Counted from the first letter of the stretch, positions 31,641 through 44,168 are shown. The stretch: 64,000 nt of DNA from Sphaerosporella brunnea (GCA_008704415.1 VXIS01000017.1:62001-126000), one strand, 5' to 3'. Notes: generated from the sequence alone by a model not told the origin. Translations and numbers: made by a program.

Positions 31641-32670
31641 TCAACGTAGCGACACCTCTCGATCGTTGTAGTATATGATCGGACACAGCGTTCCCTGTAC
31701 TGCGTCGAGCGTGGTGGAGCCCTCCTGGATGACATACGAGCTGTTGTTTTCTACCGACCAGCAACGCCAAATGAACGATGTGACGACGAAGCCGGTGCTC
31801 TTCGGGGCTTGATGAAACGCATCTTCGAGGATCTTGCGGACCATGGGCAAGGGAGTGGAAGCCCCGACCAAGGTCATTCCGGGGTTGTAGGTGATGCGTC
31901 GCCTGCAATGCTTAGCTGACTTCCAGTCCGCCGTGACGGCGATGTATGTCTTAGCCGGTGGCGACGCCGGGGTGATGATCCGGCGCTGGTCAGATGTCTC
32001 CACCTCGATGGTTCGGTCGAGCACGTTGCAGTCGGTAAGGCGCTCCGAGTCGCTGTTTCCCACGCACATCACGATTTCGTGTTTTGCCTTTTGTTGTCTG
32101 GCGTACTCGGGCATCTGCCGCATGAACTCCGCGACGAGGCCTTTCACCTGGCCAACCGTGATGTTCCGCGGCCGCGGGAGTTGGGTGTACAAATCGACAC
32201 CCGGCGGTGAGACGAAGCGTAGGTGATATTTCGTGCGCGACAGGATCGGCGAACCTTCGACCACGAACGGGGAGTACATATATGGAATCTCTTGATTGAC
32301 CCAGTGCCAATGCGCCGGCACGACGATGTCACCAAACATGTCCCTGATCGTGTGCATGTCGATCTCCATCTCGTCCGCGACTTCAATTTTCATCCCTGTC
32401 CACGAGTCAGCGTCCAGACGTCACGGGTGGCAGGGGGAAGGGGGGGGGGGGGGGGCGTATCACCTCCCAGGTTTCCACTGTCTGCCGGTCGAGTTAGTAT
32501 ACATGCTGTTCTGGGTCGTCTTTGATCGAGAACTTCAGCAGCGTAGTACCCCACTGCCCAAGCACCATGCTGAGCATCCGACAGTGGGTCATGCTATCGC
32601 GCTGGAGCAGCCGCTCAAACACCCGGCCCTGGAAGGGGCACGACGTCTCTTCCTCCAGCTCGAGATCGTC
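31641..32670 (-). CDS. Unrecognised multi-exon protein, 5' end unresolved
   Basis: Three exons fit in phase: about 32670-32550 (encoding DDLELEEETSCPFQGRVFER and MTHCRMLSMVLGQW), an 18-nt micro-exon 32481-32464, and 32395-31641. The first intron (32549-32482) has a perfect TACTAAC branch site. The last exon reads MKIEVADEMEIDMHTIRDMF and continues for about 250 residues to a stop with no frame break. One or more upstream exons must exist, probably using the ATG near 32,780 or 32,750, but several splice choices are possible. I recognise no family. The C-terminal part (FVVTSFIWRCWSVENNSSYV) suggests a folded domain. It lies just outside the transposon. Confidence 0.55.
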
Positions 32671-32825
32671 CCTAGCAGGTGATGATCCTCTGGCTCCTCG
32701 TCTTCACTGGTTGTGGGCTGCGCAGTGTTGGTGACAGTGCTCGCTGGTTCCATCGCGTTGATGAGAGACACAGTAGTCATCGATGCGTGGTGTTGGCGGA
32801 TATGGCGCTTTCGACTGGGGAGCAA

Positions 32826-33885
32826 AGAGGTTGAAAAGTAGATGTTCCAGCTTGAGTGAGGAACAGGGTGGGGTTTGTTGGGGGCGTAGCCCTGCTATAT
32901 CGAGCTCGTCACTCGATCACGGGTTTTCACCCGCCAGCGCCGGTAGAGTGCCGGTTGAGGTGATTGGAACTGATGAGATACGAATCAGATAAGATCAAGC
33001 CGCAATCTGCGCACGACCCGACAACACATCTGACTTGGCTGCGCGTGGAAAGTCGGGTAATCCTAGCTGAGCTGATGAGTGGATTAGTCAGCCCCGTATT
33101 TATTGCATATCGGGCATGACTGCGGTACGCTCCAATAACCCCCGTCGCATCCTACGCCGAGCCTTGCCGTGAACCTCTATGCTCTGAGTATGTACCTACC
33201 TAGGTAGGTGGTGGCGGGGGGGCGCTCTTTGTGGGAGGACACGCGGCTGATGGGGGCGTTGCGGTCTACGTAATAAGTAACAAGCACTCCTGCGACTGCG
33301 CAGACCCTACATAGAGTAGAGCACAGTAGACCCGCGACCCAATCAGGCCCTTGCAAGGGGGCGCCATCTGGAACCACTGATGTTTTTTTTCCTGTCGCTC
33401 GCTCGTATGTGGGCAGCTCATCTCAAAATCTGCTGTGGGAGCGATTGAACATTATCTGGAGTGATACTTTCTATTGTTTGTGTTATTTTCCCCTGCATTC
33501 CGTCCTGGCTGCTGTCGGGTTGTTGTCAGCGCGGCGGAGCAGCACCACAGACAACGACGACGACAAGTCCACCACCACCACCACCACCACCACCACCCCA
33601 CCCCCATCGCACCACGAACGGGCTAGCAGGACGCCAGCCGGCGATTTCGCTCTTTAACCCATCCGTCCTCCCTTCCTTCCTTCTTTCGAGCCGAGCCAGA
33701 AGTTCCAGCCTTTGAATTACAACAACATCCGCCCGTCACTCCTTCTCCGCCGCCCCTCCCCAACGCCGCACGCCCTCCCCCCCAAAAAAACAAACAAACA
33801 AACAATTACCATATCCTTCCCTCCTCCTCTTTCACCTCCTTGTCACTCTCCACCTTTCCCCGTCACACGCAATACCTAATACACC
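32826..33885. other. Intergenic region and MIPC synthase promoter
   Basis: No gene is seen. Contains a palindromic ACCTACCTAGGTAGGT at about 33,195-33,210, a CCA triplet run at about 33,571-33,600, and C/T-rich leader sequence just before the start at 33886. Confidence 0.6.
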
Positions 33886-35024
33886 ATGCGTCCCAGTCGG
33901 GGATTAATACTCTTCCTACTAGCGAACCTTATCGTCATCGGCGTGCTGGTACACAGCGTGTTTACGCTGATCACTCTGCTGTTCGAAGACTGCAGCGCGG
34001 ATGCGATACCCGCGATTGAGATACCGCCGCCAGAGAACGCTGCAGAAATCGCGAAAAGACCACAGTACATTCCGCGCATCATTCACCAGACTTGGGCCAA
34101 CGAATCCATCCCCGAGAAATGGCAGGAGGCGCAGAAGAGCTGCTTGAACCTGCACGGCGACTATGAGTACAAGGTGAGCGCTATTCGGTGGGAATCTGTG
34201 TTCTTGCGGAGGATTGGTGACTGACGTTGTTGCGGCAGTTGTGGACAAATGAAAAGAGCAGACAGTTCATCAAGGACGAGTACCCATGGTTCCTTGATAC
34301 CTACGATGCATACCCGTATCCCATCATGCGCGCAGACGCGATCCGCTATTTTATCCTGTCGCATTACGGCGGAATTTACATCGACCTTGACGACGTATGA
34401 TCCCCCAGCGAAGCGAAGGAATGCCCGACAAATAACGAGACTGATGTGCGAGTGTAGGGTTGCCATCGCCGTCTCGACCCCCTCCTCTCCTACCATGCCT
34501 GGCTCCGCAAAACTGTCCCGACCGGTATCAGCAACGACGCGATGGGCGCGGTTCCAGGCCACCCCTTCTTCAAGCAGGTGATCAGCCAACTCAAATCCTA
34601 CCAACGCAACTGGCAAGTCCCGTACATCACCGTTATGTACAACACGGGCCCTCTCTTCCTCAGCGTGGTGTGGAAAGAGTACATCAGCACTGTCGTGGAT
34701 GAAGAGAGCCGCGTGCGCATCCTGATGCCCGACGAGTACAACACCAAGCCCTGGAGCTTCTTTGGGGTGTACAAGGGATCCAGTTGGCACAGAAACGATG
34801 CCAAGGCCATCTTCTGGATGGGCCAGCATTGGCTTCTGATTACTTGCGCTGGATTCGCCCTTGCAGCTACTCTGTACGTGTGCGGTTTCTACACTTACAA
34901 GAGGATGCACCTGCGCAGCAACGCCAGCTACACGGCCCCGCCTGCGGGCGGATTCGTGTGGCCGTGGAATGGGTGGACATGGAGCAGAGGTGGATACAGG
35001 AGACTGCCGAGACATGCAGTCTGA
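33886..35024 (+). CDS. SUR1: Mannosyl inositol phosphorylceramide synthase catalytic subunit (GT32; Sur1/Csh1 type)
   Basis: Transfers mannose from GDP-mannose to inositol phosphorylceramide in the Golgi. Exons 33886-34173, 34239-34394 and 34458-35024 join at phase 0 across introns of 65 and 63 nt; 336 residues. An N-terminal membrane anchor (LILFLLANLIVIGVLVHSVF) is followed by IPRIIHQTWANESIPEKWQE, MRADAIRYFILSHYGGIYID with the DXD-type LDD at the end of exon 2, GISNDAMGAVPGHPFFKQVI and PYITVMYNTGPLFLSVVWKE, all typical of GT32 MIPC synthases. A second membrane helix lies near residue 275 (WLLITCAGFALAATLYVCGF). The fungal orthologue could be named SUR1 or CSH1. Confidence 0.93.
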
Positions 35025-35986
35025 TGTTTCCTATTTCTTTTACATTTTTTTTTTTTTTTTTTTGCTTTTCTTTTTACACATTCCCTTGCTCTTGTGGGTT
35101 TATATTTCGTAATGTGTATATTGCCCTCTTCCACGAAACCCCAGAGGGGATTCAGGCCTTTTTGTTGTAATCCGGAGTTCTTTTGTTTCTTTTTTGATGT
35201 TGCTTTACCTACTTCACTACTACTAATAGGCTGCTGCTGCTGCTGTTGCTGCTGCTTTGCACCGTCACTACCACCAACCTTTTAATTCTGGTTCGGCTGC
35301 TTGGATATACTTAGTGGAGCGGAGTGGAGGGACTGACGACGCGTAATGATTCACGACGAGGGATGGTACGGATATAGATAAGGGAGAGCATGGAGCTTGA
35401 GGAGGAGGAGGAGGAGGAGGAGGAGGAGGCGGAGGAGGCGGGAAATCAGGGTGATACCATCGTTGATTTGGAAGGAAGGGACGGACGTGTAAATATTTGG
35501 CGGGCGCGCGGGATGGAATGATATCTGGGTGAGATGGTGAAAAATATACTCCGTGCTGGCTCTGGAGTTGAGGTCTTGTTTTTGGCATTGGAGGAGTTGG
35601 AGGTGGTAATTTGGGTGGTACCGTCGGTCATAATGTGGCACTCGAAGATTTCTGGCTGCTGCCATGAAGATGTATGTATTTGGAGAAGTCGTGTTGAAGT
35701 TTTGCGGCATGTCTCATCTGAACTTTGCGAGAAAAGTGGATGATGACAGTGTTCACTGCTCCGAGTGACGCATCACGAAAAGGATCTCCAGTTGCAAATA
35801 TACTCAGACGAATTCCGCAGCATCAGGACCATCACATTGCACTCAGTGGCATCAACATCTCACTCCCGTTCCGATCCGCGCGTGGCATGGAGTGTTAGAT
35901 CTCAGTTCCCGGATATCTATAATACAATCAATCCCAATCCAGCCAATCCGGCCAGCTATAATACACCTCCTCCCCCCCCGCGCGCG
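35025..35986. other. Convergent spacer with simple repeats
   Basis: Between the MIPC synthase and PET100 stops. Holds a T run (about 35,045-35,064), CTG triplets (35,231-35,257) and a GGA-rich array (35,399-35,441). Frames across these repeats are artefacts. Confidence 0.7.
35399..35441. repeat. (GGA)n microsatellite
   Basis: A run of GAGGAG triplets with two GGC interruptions near the end. Confidence 0.92.
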
Positions 35987-36281
35987 CTACTCATCCCGCT
36001 CCCTCTCCAGCCTTGCTGCGCGCCGTTCAAGCCGCCGCTGCTGCATGCGCTGCAGCTCACTCATGATCTCGTCGCGGTCGTGCGGTATCTTGTGGGTTTG
36101 GTTCTCGTTCGGCCAGAAACCGGGCACGCTGAAGCGGTTGTCGAGGTTGGTGCCGAAGTAGTACATTACGGCGATCGGGAACATTATGTACATTCCGAAC
36201 TGGAGATTGTTAGTGGGCGGATGAGGGAGCCGGGGGGTGGAAGGGACGTGCTTTGAAGACTTCGAGGTTGCTGCCGCCCAT
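35987..36281 (-). CDS. PET100: Cytochrome c oxidase assembly factor Pet100
   Basis: A small inner-membrane chaperone needed for complex IV assembly. Exon 1 (36281-36252) encodes M-G-G-S-N-L-E-V-F-K; exon 2 (36199-35987) gives FGMYIMFPIAVMYYFGTNLD then RFSVPGFWP, the Pet100 signature including its transmembrane helix, and a basic coiled tail; 80 residues. The intron 36251-36200 would use a GC donor (AAA|GCACGT). An alternative canonical donor six bases upstream (GAA|GTCTTC, exon ending at 36258) also keeps frame but deletes V-F-K, which is conserved in the family as I remember it. Divergent from COG1, about 500 bp between starts. Confidence 0.88.
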
Positions 36282-36785
36282 GGTTGTGGTTGTGTAGATA
36301 GGTGGGGGAGGGTTGTCGTTGGTTTAAGCTTTTCAGCCAAGACGAAAGGTGGTGGTCAACTCCTCCCTTTGCGTCGGCTGGCACAACTTGGGGTCCGTTC
36401 CCTGGTGATAGTGACAGCGGTACTGAGCAGCGTTTTATAAGAGATGTGTGGGTATTAGAATTGGCATATGTACCTGGAATCACTCGGAGCGATGATGACC
36501 ACACCACCGAGTGATTCCACCTGAAGCGGCTCGCAGCAACAACCCCAATGCATCGCTCTCCCTGCTGATACCCTTCCACACTTTCTAATGCCATACCCCA
36601 TACGCCCTTGATGCCTTCCAAGCACTTGAATACATTTTCTCCCCCCAATCAAACACAACCCGTTCTACCGCCGTTCTGTTCGTCGCGCGTGCGGCACCTG
36701 CCGCGATCTTCCTTACCGCACGAAGCAAAAGGAGGAGGAGGAGAGGACCAGCACTTACCTAGTTACCGCCGCACTGCGCCCCGCC
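36282..36785. promoter_or_regulatory. Bidirectional promoter region PET100-COG1
   Basis: About 500 bp between divergent start codons; no coding frame is supported. No specific factor site can be named with confidence. Confidence 0.55.
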
Positions 36786-39504
36786 ATGTCCGTCCCAACG
36801 ATCGACCCGTCTTCCATTGGCTCGTGGGAAGATGCGTTCCAGCACCCGATTCCCCAGGTACGACAGCTGGAGCGGCAACTCCGCGCAGACCTGGCGAGCA
36901 ACAAGGAGAAGCTGCGGGGACTGGTTGGGTATCTATCTCTTCTCTGTTCTTTTAGCTCCTCCCCCCCCCCCCACACACGCGCGCGCGGCTAATCTCGATC
37001 TCAAACTTGCACTTGCAGCGAGAGCTACCGTGACTTGCTACAAACCGCCGAACGAATCATCGATATGGACCTTTCGGCGCAAGACGTGGAGGCGCACCTG
37101 GGCGATGCGTCGCGGAACTGCAATTCGAGGCTGCTGGAGCGCAAAGCTAGGAACCTGCGGACGTTCAACGATATGATGGACCAGCGAGGTATATATAGCT
37201 TCCTGTGGTGTGGGGGGAAGGAAAAGAGGAGGAGGAGGAGGAGGGGGAGAGAGGTTGTGCTGATCAAGAGGTCCGGCCGCAGACCGAGAGAAATACACCT
37301 TTGCCGCGCAGCTTTCGGTGCTGCAGGCTTGTCCGTCCGTCATATCGTGGCTTCTACATAGAGATCAAGGGACCGCATGTTTACTGGCTGCAAAAGTCTT
37401 CGTGATCTCCCGCCTGCTGCTGAAGTCGCTATCAGAGAAGGTTGCCTGCCCCTCCCCCCCCCCCACACTGCGCCACAGACAGCCAGTGATGGCCGTCCAC
37501 CCCTCGCTGACCGCTGATAGAGCTCTCTCCCGCTACTATCTGCACTCGGCTCCCAGTGCTCGACTCTTCGTCCAATATTGCTGCAGCACGTTGATACCCT
37601 CCTGTCGTCGAGCACGCTTACGAACCACGTCCTCGTGTCCACTCTTACGGCGTTCAGCGTCCTGAAGACCTCGTCTCCGGCGGAGGTGCTGCGACACTTC
37701 CTCTACATCCGTTCCACTGCGCTGTCGTCAGTGCTGACCAGCAACACTCCCGACTCAATCCTCAAAGCCATCAGATTACTCAACAAAACCATTAGCGATG
37801 CCGACGCCATATTTCCCGGCAAGCTTAGCGACGCACTCGTCGCCTTGAAGGCTAAAAGCCTACTGCAGGATACTGACGTATTAGCCGTCCCAGAGCTAGG
37901 ACTGGACATCAATGCGCGCTGGTTACCCGATGACATCCGGGGGTACATACCTTGGGTGCGGCACGACGACCTGGAAACGACGCGGGTGCAGGAGCAGGTG
38001 CGAACATGGGCGGACAAAGAGATCAGCAAGCTGAACGACAGCCTGCAAGCGACTCTAGACACGATGTCAGACCTATCATCGATCGTCAAGCTCCGCAGCG
38101 GTCTACTATCGCTCTGGCGAACGGGGGCGCAGCTGCGCCGCAAATTCCAGACCGGCGACAACACCAGTGAGAACTTCCGCGGCATAGTGATGCTGCGGGT
38201 AGTAGCCGTGACCAAGAGCGTAGCTGAGGATCTACAAGAGGTAGCAGAAAAGGCCTCCTCCCTCCTCCCTGAGGCAGACCACGAACCCGAGGACTCGACC
38301 AGTCTCTGGCCGTCAAACCCGCTGCCAATCGACCTCACCGCCGGCGCACTCTCCTTCCGCACCACCATCTCCAACCGCGTCCACGGCCGCAGCCCTCTAG
38401 TCCTCTCCTTCCTCACCAGCTACAACACCTGGCTCGCCCGCATCTCTACTACAGCCAGTATCCTCCGAGACCTCCGCACAGCGAGCATCCCCCCGGAAGC
38501 AGCAGAAGACGAAGACTTCGAAGCCGAAGAAGAGCGGCTACAAGCCGGCTCGGAAGACAGCCTAATAGCCGAGCGCGAGCTTTCCGCAGCCCTAGACGGC
38601 GTCTACCACCTCCTTGAGCGCGCAATCTCCGATTTCGTCACGTCCACCCCACCCCCGACCTGCAGCCGCGCCGTCTTTCTCCTCCGCATCACCCGCCAGA
38701 TCCGCTCCACGCCGCCGAAACGTGCCGGCGACGAAGCCCCGCTGCTGTCACTGTCGTGGTTCGGCGTGGACGCAATCCCGACCCTCCACTCCTCCATCAC
38801 CGCCGACGTCGCCGCAGCCCCACTACAAACCGCCGCCTCCCTGTTCAAACGCAGGAAATGGGAGGCAGCGGTACCCTCGCGGCGGCTATGGGAGGGCTCC
38901 AGCCCTCCCACCGGCGAGGAAGGTGGAGGCGGACGAGAAGGCAGTGAAGACCTACCGACTCAACCTAGCCCACTAGTATTCCGCTTCCTGCACGAGCTCG
39001 TGTCGCAGATGCGCGCGGCCGGAGAGGACGTGTGGACCCCCGCCGCAATAAAGAGCATAAAAGCAGATGCCACAAACGGGATCTGGAGTGCCCTCGAGGA
39101 GGCGTTGCAGGAGCGTGAGTTTTTGCCCGATGAAGCAGCGCGGGAAGGGCGGGAGGACGCAGACCAGGGGAAGCAGAAGGGGATCATCTCCCGTGACTGG
39201 ACCCTCCAGCTGCTGTTCGACTGCCTCTACCTCGACGAAGCCCTGCACCGTAAACGCAGACGCGGAAGCTCGAACGGATCGTCAGTTGCGAGCTTGGTGG
39301 GGAAGGTCGACTCTGTTATCGGTGCTAAGGTATCCCCCCCCCCCAAAAAAAAAACCCCTCCCTTTTTTCCCCCCTCTTTCCTGTGTTTTTGGAGGTGCTA
39401 ATGAATGCTAGTTAAATCTTGACGAGGAGCTGCGGATACGCCTCGAGGGCGCAGCGAGCGAGTACTGGAAGCGCACGTGTTTGCTGTTTGCATTGTTGAG
39501 TTGA
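36786..39504 (+). CDS. COG1: Conserved oligomeric Golgi complex subunit 1
   Basis: Tethering-complex subunit for retrograde intra-Golgi vesicles. Five exons: 36786-36928, 37019-37188, 37283-37440, 37521-39329 and 39412-39504; all junctions are phase-consistent and the total is 790 residues. The N-terminus SWEDAFQHPIPQVRQLERQL, LRGLVGESYRDLLQTAERII, and the CNSRLLERKARNLRTFNDMM heptad region match fungal Cog1. The rest is helical, as expected for a CATCHR-type tether, and the last exon closes EELRIRLEGAASEYWKRTCL. Introns contain C-runs and GGA-rich stretches that generate spurious frames. Exon 3 to 4 (80-nt intron, GATAG acceptor) is the least certain junction. Confidence 0.9.
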
Positions 39505-39745
39505 ATTGAAGTAGTGGATTGAGCGGAGCGGATTCACAGGATAGAATATTATCTACTTCTATAATTCTCCTCACCATCGCCATCAATCCAACTGAAATTG
39601 CCATTGGATGATGAAGGGGGAAAAAAAAACGGAATTGTGTGACTTCCACCAACCAACCACGAACAAACGCCCCCAACGCCTGATTTCCTCCGTTTCCAGA
39701 AGCCAATCTCTAGTAGAATCCAGACACGATAATCCCACCTACAAA

Positions 39746-41634
39746 CTATTTCCCGCCACTCAACTTCGCATGCGCCGCGCTGGCTAGCACACTATTCCTC
39801 CGTCTCGCCTCGACAGCCTTGACAATCTCCCCGCGCATCTCCTCCAGGTCCATCTGCGGATCCTCCAGCAGCCCCAGCGGGCCACTCGAATCGGTGCGGT
39901 TCAGTCCATCCATGCTGGCAGACTTCCTGGCGACCCTGCCGACCCTCTCGCGCTGCTTCTTAACCAGCCATGGCTTTGCGGGGGAATGAAAGAAGGCCAT
40001 AGCCAGCAGGATAGCGACGTGACCGTAGAAGCCGACGCGGGCCCAGACCTTGATGCTGCCGCTGAGCGAGAGCACGAGGAACGGGGCAACAATGTACGAG
40101 AAGCCCAGCTGCGTCGCGACCGTTCCAAAGACGTCGTAGACCCGCTTGTACGGGCTTGGGGTCTGCCCGTCTGCGGCGAGAAAGAGCGGGCGCACGTGCC
40201 GGCGGAATTGTTTGGCGATGGTTTGCACGAAGGAGGCGGAGATGAAGGTAAGATAATAGCCAGGGGAGATGCCGTGCCACAGTGCTATCACGGACACATG
40301 CATTAGCTACCAGCCTGCGCTTTGAGAGAGAGGGGGAGGGGGGTACCAGAGGTTGCAAAAGTAGTCAGCGAGCTCCTAAAACCCGGTTTCTTCCCTTTGG
40401 GGGTGACGCGAAGGTAGACGTAGTTCTTGAGCCACTTGTTGGTGTTCATATTCCACGCCTCGAGGTAGGCCTTCGAGTTCTGCGCCGTCTCGATTGCCCA
40501 CGGGTCGATATTTGTGACGCGGTCCCAGCGTGCTTTCTTGGTGGTCTCGTCGATGCCGTTGTAGCCCAGGCCTGCCAGGATGCAGGCGCCCTCTGTCAAC
40601 GACCATACGCCGTAGTATTTTGTGCGTGCGACGAAGCCGAAGACGTAGAGGAACCAGACGCTATGCACATCAGCCACCACAACCACCCCAAGGCAGAGGA
40701 AGATCCTTATACTCACCGTCGCAAGAAGGAATATTGCAATGCCTCATCGCTCTGCATAAACTCAATAGTATACAGCCCTCCCAGCTTCAGGAACACCAGA
40801 ATCCACAACAGGCCCGTCACCGCCTTCTTGATAGCGGGCCAATGGCTCTTAGGAATCTTCCTCTTCCTCTTTGTGCCCCCACGTTTAGTGTCGGGTACGA
40901 CAACATCAAACATGGAACAATCGATCCACCTCTGATACTCCCTAAAGTCGAAAGCTGGACCCGCAAACAGCGACGGGAAGTATAGTACATACGCCGCATA
41001 ATCTAGGATCCCGGGCATGCGGTCGATCTTCCTATCCTTCTGAAATTCCGACAACTCCTATTTCTCACTTTAGCCTGGGTTGGGTATGGTAAGTATGGTG
41101 AACTCACCTCCGCCGGTAACCGCCCATCATGAACACTCCAACAGAACGCGGTCAATTTCATGACTAGGACCATCTGCGCGCCGGTGACGTCGACAACGCC
41201 GGGGACGGGCCACAGCTCGCGGTACAGATGCGACCACAGCATGTGGGCCATACAGAACACGAACCCGAGCCACGGCATGTACGGGCCCTGGACATATTTC
41301 GCGATCGCGTACGCTCCCGCCGCGCTGATGAACAGCGTTCTGATGCCGTCCCAGAGATCGAAAACGCCGACGAGGTAGAATAGCGATGCTCTGACATACC
41401 CATCATCCGTAGTCAGCCTCCGCCTCCACCTCTGCGAACAAAAAGTGTGGTGAAAATTACACACCCGATCAGAAAGAGGTTCTTTTTCCATGGCTCCGTA
41501 TCAGGCAGCCGTTTCAGCACTCCGGCGAGCGGATAGGACATGAGCATCGTGAAGATGAGCTTGACTATCGCACGGCGAGGATCAGTCGTTGCTCCTGCCT
41601 CAAACCAGTATCTCGTGAAGTCGCATACGTTCAT
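39746..41634 (-). CDS. ALE1: Lysophospholipid acyltransferase Ale1/Lpt1 (MBOAT)
   Basis: ER membrane enzyme that re-acylates lysophospholipids. Exons 41634-41465, 41390-41108, 41057-40717, 40660-40347 and 40284-39746 join in phase; 548 residues. Hydrophobic segments include KLIFTMLMSYPLAGVLKRLP, ASLFYLVGVFDLWDGIRTLF, YMPWLGFVFCMAHMLWSHLY and LDYAAYVLYFPSLFAGPAFD. The MBOAT active-site His is in ALWHGISPGYYLTF, an element recreated only when intron 4 ends at the GATAG at 40285. A Lys/Arg-rich tail follows. The start is uncertain: an in-frame ATG at 41715 would add 27 residues. The first exon junction uses a GTGTGT donor and recreates LIGASLFYLVG. Tandem to the actin gene. Confidence 0.92.
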
Positions 41635-41715
41635 CTTTGCTGGCTCCGACCGCGCCCGAAAGCCACGCGAAAGCTGTGTCGCGCTATCAGCAAAACCCGC
41701 ACCCAAAAGCTTCAT

Positions 41716-42438
41716 TACCAGGGAGAGCGCTCACGCAGGTCTATAAAGGACAACATTATGGGCGAGATTATGCGGAAGACATGTCAGAAGGAAAGAATGT
41801 AGTGGTGGGCTATGTATGTATGTATTTGGTGGGTTGAAAGTACCATGACCGCATCATATGTGGCCCCATCAGATTAGATGAAGGTGGAGATCATGCATAC
41901 TTGTCATCAAGGTACCACCAATCCGACCCCCGTGGCCAAAGCTCCGCTCCCTAGAGGCGGATGGGCCCTGCCGCCCCCCGCCAGCCGCCACGCCAGCCGC
42001 CATGCAGGCCGCGCCAGCTTGCACTGACGATTGCTTCACTTGAGCCCGAACACATGTCCTCAGCGTTGTCTGCGATAGTTGTTGACCCGTAGTACGGGGA
42101 AAAAAATGCAAATGAGATGCTAGATAGAGAGGTACTGAACAAAAAAAAGGCACGCCACCGAGCAAAACCACTCGGCAAAAGCACAGTATAACACAAAAAA
42201 AGCAATGTTCCACTCTTCCGGCTTCTCTTTTATTGGGAAGACAGAAAAACAAGGGTTGTCACGAGAAAAAAAAAGAACGATCGAAAGAATCCCATCATCG
42301 ACCCAACTTTTCCCATTGACCCTCGCGCACAGAACCCCTCAAAAGTGTCCCTGTATACAAAGATCACCCAGCGGATACGATGTTTGCATATCCCCCACCG
42401 TAACCGAACACCCCAAAGATTAAAAAAAATTATGATGT
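41716..42438. other. Spacer between ALE1 and actin, including the actin 3' UTR
   Basis: No gene is seen. The A-rich and T-rich stretch just 3' of the actin stop is probably UTR. A short CGCCAGCCGCCA-type repeat lies near 41,980-42,005. Confidence 0.6.
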
Positions 42439-44168
42439 TTAGAAGCACCTGTAGACTCACGTTAGCATCTTCCTGGCCATGTCCAGACCCGGGGAACACA
42501 TACTTGCGGTGAACGATGGAAGGACCGCTCTCGTCGTACTCCTGCTTCGAGATCCACATCTGCTGGAAGGTAGAGAGAGAGGCCAGGATAGATCCTCCGA
42601 TCCAGACAGCTGTGAAGAGATGATTAGCCAATGAATACTGCATAAATCGGAACCAGGTAAACATACAGTACTTGCGCTCCGGAGGAGCAATGATCTTGAC
42701 CTTCATGGACGAAGGCGCAAGAGAAGTGATCTCCTTCTGCATACGGTCGGCAATACCGGGGTACATGGTGGTACCACCGGACATGACGATGTTTCCGTAA
42801 AGGTCCTTACGAACGTCGACGTCGCACTTCATGATGGAGGTGAAGGTGGTGGCGTGGATACCGCCGGACTCGAGACCGAGCACGGAAGGCTGGAAGAGAG
42901 CCTCGGGAGCACGGAAACGCTCGTTTCCAATGGTGATGACCTGTCCGTCGGGGAGCTCGTAGGACTTCTCGAGGGAGGAAGACTGGGAAGCAGTCTGGAT
43001 CTCCTGCTCGAAGTCGAGAGCGACGTAGCAGAGCTTCTCCTTGATGTCACGAACGATTTCACGCTCAGCGGTGGTGTTGAAGGTGTAACCACGCTCGGCA
43101 AGGATCTTCATCAGGTAGTCGGTAAGGTCACGACCAGCCATGTCAACACGGGAGATGGCGTGGGGGAGAGCGAATCCCTCGTAGATGGGGACAACGTGGG
43201 TAACACCGTCACCGGAGTCCAAGACGATACCGGTGGTACGACCGGAGGCGTACAGGGACAGCACGGCCTGGATGGAGACGTAGAAAGCGGGAGCGTTGAA
43301 GGTCTCGAAGACAATCTGGGTCATCTTCTCACGGTTGGACTTGGGGTTGATAGGGGCCTCCGTCAACAGAACGGGGTGCTCCTCGGGTGCCACTCGCAGC
43401 TCGTTGTAGAAGGTGTGGTGCCAGATCTTCTCCATGTCGTCCCAGTTCGTGACAACACCGTGCTCGATGGGGTATCTCAGCGTGAGGATACCACGCTTTG
43501 ACTGTGCCTCATCTCCGACGTACGAGTCCTTCTGGCCCATACCAATCATGATACTATTGGACACTTGTCAGCCATACTCATCAGACTGCAACGGCGCAGA
43601 TAGCCGATCGGCCCGAATCTCGAGTGAAACAGGGCGTCCGGATCGGAATTGCCAATGCAACGGGGAAGAAGTACCCATGATGGCGAGGACGTCCGACAAT
43701 GGAGGCTGGATTTCAATGGTTAGCTTTGCCACTCTCACGATAAGGAGGCGTCGAAGGCGACTCACGAAAGACGGCGCGGGGAGCATCGTCACCGGCGAAA
43801 CCGGCCTTGCACATTCCGGAACTGTAGAAATCGTCAGCAGCTGGACTACCGAAGCTCATCGCAGCGAGCTGTGTGCATACCCATTGTCAATGACGAGCTG
43901 TGACAGGGAGATCCAATGTTAGCATTGCGTTTCACAGAGAAGCGACCCCGCCTTGACATCGCTCGTGTCAGGCCTAGGTAGACGGGAAGCAACATACGGC
44001 GGCAACTTCGTCTGCAGTGGCGACTCAAGTCAGCAACAACAATCTCGAGATAGATGAGAGATGAATTCCGAGCTTTTCGATGATGGAACTCGAGCTGGCG
44101 GGGGATGATGGGGAAACTGCGAAGCACGGGGGGGTGGGGCTGGGGGGGAGGAACAACTGACCTTCCAT
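42439..44168 (-). CDS. ACT1: Actin
   Basis: Eight exons: 44168-44162, 44011-43998, 43897-43881, 43821-43766, 43705-43675, 43553-42667, 42609-42504 and 42448-42439. They sum to 375 codons plus stop, exactly the length of conventional actin. The first three exons are only 7, 14 and 17 nt and encode M-E-D-E-V-A-A-L-V-I-D-N. Splicing then gives [19 protein letters not shown] and the phosphate-binding and DNase-I-loop sequences [20 protein letters not shown]. The final 10-nt exon adds K-C-F and the stop. All junctions are GT-AG. It forms cytoskeletal filaments and is also a subunit of chromatin remodellers. Intron 1 is 150 nt and the only long one besides the 121-nt fifth intron, as in other fungal actin genes with 5'-clustered introns. 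Confidence 0.98.

Noticed and set aside
42854..43501. 215-residue plus-strand frame opposite actin
   Set aside because: Antisense shadow of the large actin exon with Val/Gly/Leu bias typical of reversed actin codons.
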